Origin: Variovorax paradoxus
GTDB lineage: Bacteria > Pseudomonadota > Gammaproteobacteria > Burkholderiales > Burkholderiaceae_C
Direction: 5' to 3'
DNA length: 64,000 nt
Assembly (NCBI RefSeq): GCF_009498455.1
Contig: NZ_CP045644.1
Span: 3,165,001-3,229,000 of the forward strand
The notes beneath the pieces are model-generated. The model saw only the letters and a list, made by a program, of their open reading frames with translations, ran no database searches and was not told the origin of the DNA. A program made the translations under genes and the position numbers. Of this stretch, positions 16,832-25,481 are shown piece by piece (the stretch's first letter is position 1; the number at the start of each line of letters is the position of its first letter).

Positions 16832-17818
16832 ATGACAGCCCCCACGCTCCAGCTTCGCGTTGTCGAAGCGCGCGCCCTCAACCCGCTGATCCGCCTGCTG
16901 CGCCTGCGCGCCGAAGACGGCCGCGCGCTGCCCGGCTTCGCCGCCGGCGCGCACATCCGCGTGCAGGTGACGCTGGCTGACGGCACCGCCGACTGGCGCC
17001 ACTACTCGCTCATCAACTTCGCGACCGAGCGCAACGCCACCAACGCCCCGACCGATTACGTGATCGCCGTGCGCAAGGAGGCCGACGGCCGCGGCGGCTC
17101 GCGCTTCATGCACGAAGGGCTGGCCGAGGGCAGCGTGCTCACCATCGAGCCGCCGAAGAACGACTTTCCGCTGCACACCGGCCCGGGCGGCTCGGTGCTG
17201 GTGGCCGGCGGCATCGGCGTGACGCCGCTCGCGTCGATGGCCGCGCGCCGCCGTGCCGAAGGCGCCGCCGTGCGCATGCACTACGCCGGCCGCAGCCGCG
17301 ACCTCATGGCCTTCCTGCCCGAGCTGCAGGCGCTGCTGGGTGACGACCTGTGCGTGCATGCCGACGCCGAGGCTGGCGCGCCGCTGGACATCGACGTGCT
17401 GCTCGACGGCGTGCCCGCCGGCGACCGCCTCTACGTCTGCGGCCCCAAGGTCATGCTCGACGCCGTGCTCGCCCGCACCCAGGCCCGCGGCTGGGAACAT
17501 GACCGCGTGCACTTCGAGCTCTTCACCGAACCCGTCGTGGAGGAGGGCGACCAGCCCTTCGAGGTGGAGCTTGCCCAGTCGGGCCAGCGCTTCACCGTGC
17601 CGGTCGGCCAGAGCATCCTCGACTGCCTCATCGAACACGGCTGCGACCCGATGTTCGATTGCAAGCGCGGCGAATGCGGCGTGTGCGCCGTGCCCGTGAT
17701 CGAGGGCGAGATCGACCACCGCGACTACGTGCTCACCGCCCGCGAGAAAGCGGAAGGCACCGTCATGCAGATCTGCATCTCGCGCGCCAAGGGTGCGCGC
17801 CTGGTGCTCGACCTCTGA
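16832..17818 (+). CDS. iadC: Rieske oxygenase reductase (FMN/ferredoxin type), IadC-like
   Basis: 328-residue phthalate-dioxygenase-reductase-like protein that passes electrons from NAD(P)H to a Rieske oxygenase. Order of domains: flavin-binding barrel with RHYSLIN (about 52-58), NAD domain starting VLVAGGIGVTPLASM, and a C-terminal plant-type [2Fe-2S] domain with CKRGECGVC and a last C in MQICISRAKG. It lies directly before the oxygenase alpha and beta genes. In Variovorax an FMN-type reductase IadC drives IadD/IadE to convert indole-3-acetic acid to 2-oxindole-3-acetic acid; the synteny and domain type match that description. Symbol is by this match, not by a search. Confidence 0.85.
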   Translation: MTAPTLQLRVVEARALNPLIRLLRLRAEDGRALPGFAAGAHIRVQVTLADGTADWRHYSLINFATERNATNAPTDYVIAVRKEADGRGGSRFMHEGLAEGSVLTIEPPKNDFPLHTGPGGSVLVAGGIGVTPLASMAARRRAEGAAVRMHYAGRSRDLMAFLPELQALLGDDLCVHADAEAGAPLDIDVLLDGVPAGDRLYVCGPKVMLDAVLARTQARGWEHDRVHFELFTEPVVEEGDQPFEVELAQSGQRFTVPVGQSILDCLIEHGCDPMFDCKRGECGVCAVPVIEGEIDHRDYVLTAREKAEGTVMQICISRAKGARLVLDL

Positions 17819-17849
17819 AAAGAAAAGCCAGGAAGGAGCCAGGAGAACC

Positions 17850-19163
17850 ATGCCTTCGTACCGAGACAACCCCGATGCCGTTCGCGCGCTCGTGCAGAAC
17901 GACCGCGTGCACCGCGACCTGTACATCAGCCAGGACCTCTTCGAGATTGAGCAGGAGCACTTCTTCGCCAACACCTGGAACTACGTCGGGCACGAAAGCC
18001 AGCTGCCGAAGTCGGGCGACTGGATCACCAACGAGATCGCGGGCCGCCCGCTGATCGTCGTGCGCCACAGCGACGGCAGCGTGCGCGTCATGATGAACCG
18101 CTGCGCCCACAAGGGCTCGCGCCTCGTGAACGGGCCCTGCGGCAACACCGGCAAGTTCTTTCGCTGCCCGTACCACGCCTGGACCTTCAAGACCGACGGC
18201 GCGCCGCTGGCCATTCCGCTGAAGACCGGCTACGAAAACACCCAACTCCACGAATGCGAGTCGGGCAAGGGCCTCACCCCCGTGAAGCACGTGCGCAGCC
18301 ACCGCGGCTTCATCTTCGTGAAGATCAACGACGCGGGCCCCGACTTCGAAGAGTACTTCGGCGATTCGCTCAGCTCCATCGACAACATGGCCGACCGCTC
18401 GCCCGAGGGCGAACTCGAAATCGCCGGCGGCTGCCTGCGCTTCATGCACCAGTGCAACTGGAAGATGTTCGTCGAGAACCTCAACGACACCATGCACCCC
18501 ATGGTGGCGCACGAGTCGTCGGCCGGCACCGCCAAGCGCATGTGGGCCGACAAGCCCGAAGACGAACCCAAGCCCATGGCCGTGGAGCAGTTCGTGCCCT
18601 TCATGTCCGACTACAAGTTCTTCGAAGACATGGGCATCCGCACGTACGACCATGGCCACAGCTTCACGGGCGTGCACTTCAGCATCCACAGCAAGTACAA
18701 GGCGATCCCCGCCTACGACGACGCCATGAAGGCGCGCTACGGCGAAGAGAAGACGGCGCAGATCCTGGGCATGGCGCGGCACAACACCGTGTACTACCCG
18801 AACCTCACGATCAAGGGCGCGATCCAGGCGATTCGCGTGGTGAAGCCTATCTCGGCCAACCAGACGCTCATCGAGAGCTGGACCTTCCGCCTCAAGGGTG
18901 CGCCGCCCGAGCTGCTGCAGCGCACCACCATGTACAACCGCCTCATCAACTCGCCGTTCTCGGTGGTGGGCCACGACGACCTGCAGGCCTACCGCGGCAT
19001 GCAGGCCGGCCTGCACGCCAGCGGCAACGAGTGGGTGAGCCTGCACCGCGACTACGACGCATCGGAGTTGAAAGGCGGCGAGATCACCACGGGCGGCACC
19101 AACGAGCTGCCGATGCGCAACCAGTACCGCAGCTGGGTGCAGCGCATGACGGAGACGATGTGA
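17850..19163 (+). CDS. iadD: Rieske ring-hydroxylating dioxygenase alpha subunit, IadD-like
   Basis: 437 residues. The Rieske cluster ligands are in NRCAHKGSRL and FRCPYHAW (C-x-H and C-x2-H), and the mononuclear iron ligands lie in FVENLNDTMHPMVAHE. The ATG at 17850 has an AGGAG five bases upstream; the longer frame has no support. Together with the beta subunit and the reductase it should hydroxylate an aromatic acid. In Variovorax the enzyme in this position converts indole-3-acetic acid to 2-oxindole-3-acetic acid. A second, clearly paralogous alpha subunit is at 27846. Confidence 0.88.
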   Translation: MPSYRDNPDAVRALVQNDRVHRDLYISQDLFEIEQEHFFANTWNYVGHESQLPKSGDWITNEIAGRPLIVVRHSDGSVRVMMNRCAHKGSRLVNGPCGNTGKFFRCPYHAWTFKTDGAPLAIPLKTGYENTQLHECESGKGLTPVKHVRSHRGFIFVKINDAGPDFEEYFGDSLSSIDNMADRSPEGELEIAGGCLRFMHQCNWKMFVENLNDTMHPMVAHESSAGTAKRMWADKPEDEPKPMAVEQFVPFMSDYKFFEDMGIRTYDHGHSFTGVHFSIHSKYKAIPAYDDAMKARYGEEKTAQILGMARHNTVYYPNLTIKGAIQAIRVVKPISANQTLIESWTFRLKGAPPELLQRTTMYNRLINSPFSVVGHDDLQAYRGMQAGLHASGNEWVSLHRDYDASELKGGEITTGGTNELPMRNQYRSWVQRMTETM

Positions 19164-19651
19164 TGGCCGCCGTCAATATCACCCGTCAGGACCTCGTCGA
19201 CTTCGTCGTCAACGAAGCGCGCCTGCTCGACACCCGCCGCTACGAGGAGTGGAACGCGCTCTTCACCGACGACGCGTTCTACTGGATTCCGCTCGTGCCC
19301 GAGCAGGAAGACGGCCTCAACCACACCTCGCACCTGTACGAAGACAAGCTGCTGCGCGAGCTGCGCATCGAGCGCCTCAAGAGCCCGCGCGCGTTTTCGC
19401 AGCAGCCGCCCAGCCGCTGCCACCACCTGCTGCAGGTGCCCGTGGTCGAGGCCTTCGACACCGAGGCCCAGCGCTTCGTGGTGCGCACCGAGTTCCACTA
19501 CACCGAGTCGCAGGGCGACGAGCTCCAGTTCTACGTCGGCACCTTCTTCCATCACCTCACGGTGCAGGACGGCGCGCTGCGCATGACGCTCAAGCGCGTC
19601 GACCTGCTCAACTGCGACGCGGCCCTGCCGGCCGTGCAGCTCTTCATCTAG
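19163..19651 (+). CDS. iadE: Rieske dioxygenase beta subunit, IadE-like
   Basis: 162-residue cystatin-like (SnoaL-like) small subunit of ring-hydroxylating dioxygenases, with the family ends DFVVNEARLLDTRRYEEWNALF and VDLLNCDAALPAVQLFI. The start overlaps the alpha stop by one base (TGATG), so subunits are translated together. It stabilises the alpha trimer and has no catalytic residues of its own. Confidence 0.88.
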   Translation: MAAVNITRQDLVDFVVNEARLLDTRRYEEWNALFTDDAFYWIPLVPEQEDGLNHTSHLYEDKLLRELRIERLKSPRAFSQQPPSRCHHLLQVPVVEAFDTEAQRFVVRTEFHYTESQGDELQFYVGTFFHHLTVQDGALRMTLKRVDLLNCDAALPAVQLFI

Positions 19652-19661
19652 CAAGGACGCG

Positions 19662-21296
19662 ATGACCCACGCCACCGTCCACCAGGTGTTCGCCGCGACT
19701 GCCGCGCGCACGCCGCAGGCCGAATTCCTCTTCACCGAATCGGTGACCGCCGCCGCCTACGGCATCGCCGCCGGCGCCATCCGCTGGGGCGAAGCCGCCG
19801 AAGAAATCGAGCGGCTGCGCAGCGCCTACGCACAGGCCGGCTACGGCCACGGCCACCGCATTGGCCTGCTGCTGGAGAACCGGCCCGCCTTCATCTTCCA
19901 CTGGCTCGCGCTGAACGCGCTGGGCGCGAGCGTGGTGCCGATCAACGCCGAGATGCGCTCGGCCGAGCTGGTCTACCTCATCGGCCACAGCGAGATCGGC
20001 CTGGCCGTCACGCTGCCCGAGCGCGCCGCCGACCTGCAGGCCGCTGCCGCGCAGGCCGGCGTGGCCTTCGAGACCATGGGGCCCGACGACGCCGTGCCGC
20101 CCGCGAAGACCGCCGCACCGCGCGCCGGCGAGCCCGTCGGCACCGACACCGAATGCGGCCTGCTCTACACCTCGGGCACCACGGGGCGGCCCAAGGGCTG
20201 CATCCTGAGCAACGCGTACTTCCTGCGCGCGGGCGAGTGGTATGCCGCGCTCGACGGCGTGTGCAGCATCCGCCCCGATGCCGAACGCGTCATCACGCCG
20301 CTGCCGCTCAACCACATGAACGCGATGGCGTTCTCGACCATGGTCGTGCTCATTGCAGGCGGCTGCCTCGTGCAGCTCGACCGCTTCCACCCGAAGAGCT
20401 GGCTGGCCAGCGCGAAGGAAAGCGGCGCGACCATCGTCCACTACCTGGGCGTGATGCCCGCGATGCTGCTGTCGGCCCCCGCGTCGGCGGCTGACCGCGA
20501 CCACGCGATCCGCTGGGGCTTCGGCGCCGGTGTCGACCGCAAGAACCACGCGCCCTTCGAAGAACGCTTCGGCTTCCCGCTGGTCGAGGCCTGGGCCATG
20601 ACCGAGACCGGCGCGGCCGCCTGCATCATGGCCAACCGCGAGCCGCGCCTCGTGGGCACGAGCTGCTTCGGTCGGCAGGAAGACTTCGTCGAGATCCGCC
20701 TCATGGGCGAGGACGGCAGCGACGTGGGCACCGATATGCCCGGCGAACTGCTCGTGCGCTCGGCTGGCGCCGACCCGCGCCGCTACTTCTTCTCCGGCTA
20801 CCTGAAGGACGAAGAGGCCACGCGCGAAGCCTGGGCCGACGGCTGGTTTCACACCGGCGACCTCGTGCGCCGCGACGCCGACGGCAACTTCTTTTTCGTC
20901 GACCGCAAGAAGAACGTGATCCGCCGCAGCGGCGAGAACATCTCGGCCGTCGAGGTCGAGAGCGTGCTCAACCAGCACCCGGCCGTGAAGACCTCGGCCG
21001 TGGCCGCCACGCCCGATGCGGTGCGCGGCGACGAGGTGCTCGCCTGCATCGTGCTGCGCGAAGACACCGGTGCGGCGCAGCGCGAAGCGGTCGCGGCCAG
21101 CATCGTCCAGCACGCGCTCGCGCAGCTGGCGTACTACAAGGCGCCGGGCTACGTCGCCTTCGTCGAGGCGCTGCCGCTCACGCCCTCGCAGAAGATCCAG
21201 CGCGGCCAGCTGCGCGAGATGGCGCAGTCGCTGCCGGGGCAGGGCCATTGCATCGACACGCGCTCCATGAAGAAACGACAAGTGGGGCAGGCATGA
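19662..21296 (+). CDS. AMP-forming acyl-CoA ligase (first)
   Basis: 544-residue adenylate-forming enzyme. P-loop-like motif YTSGTTGRPKG, the A5 region EAWAMTETGA, A7-A8 WFHTGDLVRRDADGNFFFVDRKKNVIRRSGENI, and the C-terminal catalytic lysine in PSQKIQRGQLR. It activates a carboxylic acid to its CoA ester, probably the indole-derived acid of this pathway or a later intermediate. Its stop overlaps the next start (ATGA). A second ligase at 34442 is related but not identical, which suggests two different acids are activated. Confidence 0.9.
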   Translation: MTHATVHQVFAATAARTPQAEFLFTESVTAAAYGIAAGAIRWGEAAEEIERLRSAYAQAGYGHGHRIGLLLENRPAFIFHWLALNALGASVVPINAEMRSAELVYLIGHSEIGLAVTLPERAADLQAAAAQAGVAFETMGPDDAVPPAKTAAPRAGEPVGTDTECGLLYTSGTTGRPKGCILSNAYFLRAGEWYAALDGVCSIRPDAERVITPLPLNHMNAMAFSTMVVLIAGGCLVQLDRFHPKSWLASAKESGATIVHYLGVMPAMLLSAPASAADRDHAIRWGFGAGVDRKNHAPFEERFGFPLVEAWAMTETGAAACIMANREPRLVGTSCFGRQEDFVEIRLMGEDGSDVGTDMPGELLVRSAGADPRRYFFSGYLKDEEATREAWADGWFHTGDLVRRDADGNFFFVDRKKNVIRRSGENISAVEVESVLNQHPAVKTSAVAATPDAVRGDEVLACIVLREDTGAAQREAVAASIVQHALAQLAYYKAPGYVAFVEALPLTPSQKIQRGQLREMAQSLPGQGHCIDTRSMKKRQVGQA

Positions 21297-22468
21297 CCAA
21301 GCGCAATCGGCTTTCCTACGAAGGCGTCGCGGTCGCGGTGCCCATCACCGTGCCCTACGTGCGCTACTCCACGCGCACCGCGCACTGGTTCGTCGGCCAG
21401 GCCATCGACGCGCTGGTGCAGGCCAGCGGCGTGGCCAAGGAGCAGATCGACGGCCTGTGCCTCAGCAGCTTCTCGCTCTCGCCCGACACGGCCGTGGGCG
21501 TCACGCAGCACCTGGGCCTGTCGCCGCGCTGGCTCGACCACATGCCGACCGGCGGCGCTTCGGGCGTGATGTGCCTGCGCCGCGCGGCGCGTGCGGTGCA
21601 GGCGGGCGATGCCGACATCGTCGCCTGCGTGGGCGCCGACACCAACCACGTCGACTCCTTCCGCCAGACGCTGGGCAGCTTCAGCAACTTCGCGCGCGAT
21701 GCGAGCTACCCCTACGGCTCGGGCGGCCCGAACTCGATCTTCGCGTTCATCACCGCCAACTACATGCGCACCTACGGCGCCACGCGCGAAGACTTCGGCC
21801 GCATCTGCGTGGACCAGCGCACCAACGCGCTCGGCAACCCGAACGCCATGTTCAAGAAGGGCCTCACGCTCGACGAGTACATGGCCGCGCGGCCCATCTC
21901 CGACCCGATCCATCTGTTCGACTGCGTGATGCCTTGCGCCGGCGCCGACGCCTTCCTCGTGATGAGCGAGGAGCGCGCGCGCGACCTGGGCCTGGCGCAC
22001 GTGGTGATCCGCGGCGCCATCGAGCGCCATAACGCCTACGCCGAAGACCCGGTGATGGTGCAGGGCGGCTGGCGCATGGACCGCGACGACCTGTATGCAC
22101 AGGCCGGCGTGCAGCCCGCCGCGCTCGACTTCGTGCAGACCTACGACGACTACCCCGTCATCGTGATGATGCAGTTCGAAGACCTGGGGTTCTGCGAGAA
22201 GGGAGAAGGCTCGGCCTTCGTGCAGGCCAACACCATGACCTTCGACGGCAGCTTTCCGAACAACACCAGCGGCGGCCAGCTCTCGGCCGGGCAGGCCGGT
22301 GCGGCGGGGGGCTTCCTCGGCATGGTCGAGGCGATCCGCCAGCTGACGGACCAGGCCGGTGCGCGCGCCGTGCCCAACGCCCAGCTGGGCCTTGTCGCCG
22401 GCTTCGGCATGGTGACCTACGACCGCTGCCTGTGCACAGGCGCCGTCATCCTAGGGAGACCCGCATGA
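21293..22468 (+). CDS. Thiolase-fold protein of the Ltp2 (SCP-x-like aldolase) type
   Basis: 391 residues with a thiolase fold. The nucleophilic cysteine of thiolases is replaced: TGGASG at 86-91 has G88 where CASG is expected. The GHP histidine is Q334 (SGGQLSAGQAG). Motifs TYDDYPVIVMMQFEDLGFCEKGEG (283-306) and a late MVTYDRCLCTG (373-383) resemble lipid-transfer-protein aldolases such as Ltp2, which use tyrosines and pair with a DUF35 protein. A DUF35 protein is encoded next. Inferred reaction: retro-aldol cleavage of a 3-hydroxyacyl-CoA releasing acetyl-CoA. A true thiolase is unlikely on these residues. Confidence 0.83.
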   Translation: MTKRNRLSYEGVAVAVPITVPYVRYSTRTAHWFVGQAIDALVQASGVAKEQIDGLCLSSFSLSPDTAVGVTQHLGLSPRWLDHMPTGGASGVMCLRRAARAVQAGDADIVACVGADTNHVDSFRQTLGSFSNFARDASYPYGSGGPNSIFAFITANYMRTYGATREDFGRICVDQRTNALGNPNAMFKKGLTLDEYMAARPISDPIHLFDCVMPCAGADAFLVMSEERARDLGLAHVVIRGAIERHNAYAEDPVMVQGGWRMDRDDLYAQAGVQPAALDFVQTYDDYPVIVMMQFEDLGFCEKGEGSAFVQANTMTFDGSFPNNTSGGQLSAGQAGAAGGFLGMVEAIRQLTDQAGARAVPNAQLGLVAGFGMVTYDRCLCTGAVILGRPA

Positions 22469-23718
22469 CGATGCCGATGATGCGCCCCCCGCGCAAGAAC
22501 CCGGTGCTGCGCACCCGGCAGATGAACCTGCCGCCCGGTGCGCGTGGCCGTGTCGCGCTCGGCCTCACGGCCGCTGCCGCCGAAGGCCGCTTCGAGCTGC
22601 AGACCTGCGAGGACTGCGGCACGGTGCAGTACCCGCCGCGAGAGGTCTGCCACAAGTGCCTGTCGTCGGCGCTGCGCTGGCGCGCACAGAGCGGCGAGGG
22701 CGCGCTGCTCGGCAGCACCACGCTGCACCACAGCAACGACCTGTTCTTTCGCGAGCGGCTGCCCTGGCGGCTGGGCCTGGTGCACCTCGACGCCGGCCCG
22801 ACGCTCATGGTCCACCTGCACGGCGAGGTCGGCGAAGCGCCACAACGTGTGCGCGTGGGCGCCCGGCTCGACCGTGCAGGCCAGGCCGTTCTCATTGCTT
22901 TTCCGAATGAAGGGAGTCCCCACATGGCCGACGACAAGATGCTGCGCGAAATGACCAGCGACCCGAAGTTCCGCAAGGTGCTGGTGACCGACGGCAAGAC
23001 CGAAACGGGCCAGGCCATCGTGCGTGCGCTGGTGAAGGCCGGCGCCGACATCGTCTGGGTCGGCCATGCCGAACCCTGGAAGAAGATGGGTGACGGGCTC
23101 GACGATATCTCGGCGCTGCCGCAGGTCACGCTCGTGCCGCTGGACCTCACCAACGGCCGCCGGGTGACAGAGCTGGCCGGTTCCATCGGCGGAAAGGTCG
23201 ACATCGTGATCAACAACGCCGAGGTGCACCGCACCTTCGGCATCGGCGCACGGCGCGGCACCGACGTGGCCAAGGCCGAGATGGACATCAACTACTTCGG
23301 CCTGCTGCGCCTGGCGCAGGAGTTCGGCCCCGCGCTCAAGGGCCGCTCGGCCGATGGCGAGACAGGCGCGACCGCGTGGGTCAACCTGCTGTCGATCTAC
23401 GCGCTCAGCAACTTCCCGCCGCACGGCACCTTCAGCGCCTCGAAGGCGGCGGCGCATTCGCTTGCGCAGTGCCTGCGCGCCGAGATGCGGCCCGCCGGCA
23501 TCCGCGTGATCAACGTGTTCCCCGGCCCCATCGACGACGAATGGAACCAGCACACGCCACCGCCCAAGCTGGCACCGACCACATTGGCCAACGCCATCGT
23601 GAAGGCGCTGCGCGACGGCGTGGAAGACGTGTACCCAGGCGACGTGGCGCAGGAGTGGCTGGAACGCTGGCGCGACAACCCGAAGGTACTGGAGCGCGAA
23701 CTGGCCGCTGGCGGCTGA
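22465..23718 (+). CDS. DUF35 OB-fold protein fused to a degenerate short-chain dehydrogenase
   Basis: 417 residues. Residues 1-150 are a DUF35 protein: zinc ribbon C48, C51, C62, C65 (CEDCGTVQYPPREVCHKC) and an OB-fold, as in ChsH2. Residues 154-417 are an SDR domain. The SDR looks inactive: the glycine-rich motif is DGKTETGQ, NNAG is NNAE, and the YxxxK tyrosine is F323 (FSASK, K327 kept; S310 kept). An internal ATG at 22924 (M154) has a Shine-Dalgarno-like GAAGGGAG eight bases ahead, so the SDR may also be made separately. Likely partner of the upstream thiolase-fold protein. Confidence 0.85.
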   Translation: MTMPMMRPPRKNPVLRTRQMNLPPGARGRVALGLTAAAAEGRFELQTCEDCGTVQYPPREVCHKCLSSALRWRAQSGEGALLGSTTLHHSNDLFFRERLPWRLGLVHLDAGPTLMVHLHGEVGEAPQRVRVGARLDRAGQAVLIAFPNEGSPHMADDKMLREMTSDPKFRKVLVTDGKTETGQAIVRALVKAGADIVWVGHAEPWKKMGDGLDDISALPQVTLVPLDLTNGRRVTELAGSIGGKVDIVINNAEVHRTFGIGARRGTDVAKAEMDINYFGLLRLAQEFGPALKGRSADGETGATAWVNLLSIYALSNFPPHGTFSASKAAAHSLAQCLRAEMRPAGIRVINVFPGPIDDEWNQHTPPPKLAPTTLANAIVKALRDGVEDVYPGDVAQEWLERWRDNPKVLERELAAGG

Positions 23719-23734
23719 GCAGAGGAATCACACG

Positions 23735-24547
23735 ATGACAACCACCACCGAACTGATGTCCGCCGCCGAAATCCTCGGCGGCCTCGTGACCGCCATGGCC
23801 AGCGGTCGCATCCGCGTGATCGACCTCACGCAGACGCTCACGCCCGAGTTTCCGCAGATCGCGCTGCCGCCCGAGATGGGCCAGTGCTGGCCCTTCCGCA
23901 TCGAGGAAGTGTCGAAGTACGACGAGCGCGGCCCGGGCTGGTACTGGAACAATTTTTCCTGCGGCGAGCACACCGGCACGCACTTCGACGCGCCGATCCA
24001 CTGGATCTCGGGCCGCGACCTGCCGAACAACTCGGTCGACACGATTCCCGTGCAGCACTTCGTGGCACCGGCCTGCGTGATCGATTGCTCGGCCGATGTG
24101 CAGGGCAACGACGACTACCTGCTGAGCGTGGCCGACATCGAACGCTACGAAGCCGCGCACGGCCGCATCCCCAAGGGCGCGTGGGTGCTGATGCGCACCG
24201 ACTGGTCCAAGCGCACCGACCCCGAGGCGTACCAGAACTTCGATGAAACGGGCCAGCACACGCCGGGCCCGAGCACCGAGGCCGTGCGCTTCCTGGTCGA
24301 GCAGCGCGACGTGCTGGGCTTCGGCTCCGAAGCCATCGGCACGGATGCCGGGCAGGGCTACCACCTGCGTCCGCCGTACCCCTGCCACTACTACATGCAC
24401 GGCGCGGGCCGCTACGGCCTGCAGTGCCTGAGCAATCTTGACCTGCTGCCGCCCGCGGGCGCGGTGCTGATCTGCCCGCCGCTGAAGATCGAGAAGGGCA
24501 GCGGCAGCCCGCTGCGCGTGCTGGCTTTGGTGGGAGCTTCGCTATGA
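23735..24547 (+). CDS. Cyclase family hydrolase (kynurenine formamidase / isatin hydrolase superfamily)
   Basis: 270 residues. Signature metal-binding motif HTGTHFDAPIH at 79-89 (H79, H83, D85, H89), which in the family binds Mn or Zn. Members hydrolyse amide or lactam bonds: arylformamidase, carbamoyl hydrolase, isatin hydrolase. In a pathway that yields oxindoles, ring opening of an oxindole or of isatin is the natural expectation, but which one cannot be decided from sequence. It follows the DUF35-SDR gene by 16 bases and precedes a REP-like repeat. Confidence 0.85.
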   Translation: MTTTTELMSAAEILGGLVTAMASGRIRVIDLTQTLTPEFPQIALPPEMGQCWPFRIEEVSKYDERGPGWYWNNFSCGEHTGTHFDAPIHWISGRDLPNNSVDTIPVQHFVAPACVIDCSADVQGNDDYLLSVADIERYEAAHGRIPKGAWVLMRTDWSKRTDPEAYQNFDETGQHTPGPSTEAVRFLVEQRDVLGFGSEAIGTDAGQGYHLRPPYPCHYYMHGAGRYGLQCLSNLDLLPPAGAVLICPPLKIEKGSGSPLRVLALVGASL

Positions 24548-24574
24548 CTCGCTGCTGCGGTTTTGGCTTTGGCT

Positions 24575-24671
24575 CCTTCTCCCGCTCGCGGGAGAAGGCG
24601 GGGGATGAGGGGGCTTGCCAAGGCCTCGGGGGTCACCCTCACCCCAACCCTCTCCCGCAAGCGGGAGAGGG
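24575..24671. repeat. REP/BIME-like pair of palindromes
   Basis: Two near-identical palindromes with perfect 11-base arms: CCTTCTCCCGC-TC-GCGGGAGAAGG (24575-24598) and CCCTCTCCCGC-AA-GCGGGAGAGGG (24648-24671). The sequences between them also mirror each other (GGCGGGGGATGAGGG against CCCTCACCCCAACCC). Such elements are common in intergenic DNA of many proteobacteria and are thought to be spread by RAYT transposases. It splits the cyclase and SDR genes. Confidence 0.85.
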
Positions 24672-24692
24672 AGAAATGCGGGGGGCGCGCGC

Positions 24693-25415
24693 ATGAACAA
24701 GATTGCAGCAGTGACGGGCGGCAGCGCCGGCATCGGCAAGGCCATTTGCGAAGACCTGCTGGCGCAAGGCTACGAAGTGATTTCGCTCGCACGCCGCAAG
24801 GCCGAGATCGACCATCCCAAGATGCACAGCCTCGAGGTCGACCTGGCCGACCGCGCCGCCACCGGCGAAGCCGTGCGCGAACTGGTCGAGCGCTTCGCAC
24901 CCACCACCATCGTCCACAACGCCGGCGTCATCCGCGCTGCGTTGCTGCCCGAGGTGAAGCTCGACGACCTCGACGCGCTGGTCGACCTGCACCTGGGCTG
25001 TGCCATCCAGCTCGTGCAAGGCGCACTGCCCGCGATGCGTGCGCAGCGCTTCGGCCGCGTGGTGCTGCTGTCGTCGCGCGCCGCGTTGGGCCTGGCCACG
25101 CGCACCAGCTACTCGGCCACCAAGGCCGGCATGCTGGGCATGGCGCGCACCTGGGCGCTCGAGCTTGCCGCAGACGGCATCACGGTGAACGTGGTGGCAC
25201 CGGGCCCGATCCGCACCGACATGTTCTACGACGTGGTCGAGGCCGGCAGCGAGAAGGAGCGTGCCCTTGCGGCCTCGGTGCCCGTCAAGCGCCTGGGCGA
25301 ATCGGCCGACGTGGCACGCGCCGTGCGTTTCTTTGCCGACGCCGACAACAGCTTCGTCACCGGCCAAGTGCTCTACGTCTGCGGCGGCACCAGCGTCGGC
25401 AGCCTCGCCCTCTAG
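24693..25415 (+). CDS. Short-chain dehydrogenase/reductase (complete catalytic motif)
   Basis: 240 residues with the classical SDR set: VTGGSAGIGKAI at 7-18, HNAGV, the catalytic S in VLLSSRAA, and YSATK (Y-x3-K). The ATG at 24693 is chosen because the Gly-rich motif must be close to the N-terminus; the longer frame reads through the palindromic repeat. Likely NAD(P)-dependent oxidation or reduction of a hydroxyl or keto group in the catabolic route. The substrate is unknown. Confidence 0.85.
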   Translation: MNKIAAVTGGSAGIGKAICEDLLAQGYEVISLARRKAEIDHPKMHSLEVDLADRAATGEAVRELVERFAPTTIVHNAGVIRAALLPEVKLDDLDALVDLHLGCAIQLVQGALPAMRAQRFGRVVLLSSRAALGLATRTSYSATKAGMLGMARTWALELAADGITVNVVAPGPIRTDMFYDVVEAGSEKERALAASVPVKRLGESADVARAVRFFADADNSFVTGQVLYVCGGTSVGSLAL

Positions 25416-25481
25416 TTTCATTTCAGCGTTCGTCTCGTCTCGTTCCGTTCCGTTCAAAAACATCACCTCTGGAGCACCGCC

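Noticed and set aside
15245..17974. 909-residue open frame antisense to IorB-like and IadC-like genes
   Set aside because: Shadow of two real genes; no domains, low-complexity residue use.
21293..22468. Ordinary acetyl-CoA acetyltransferase
   Set aside because: Both catalytic positions of thiolases are changed (G88, Q334).
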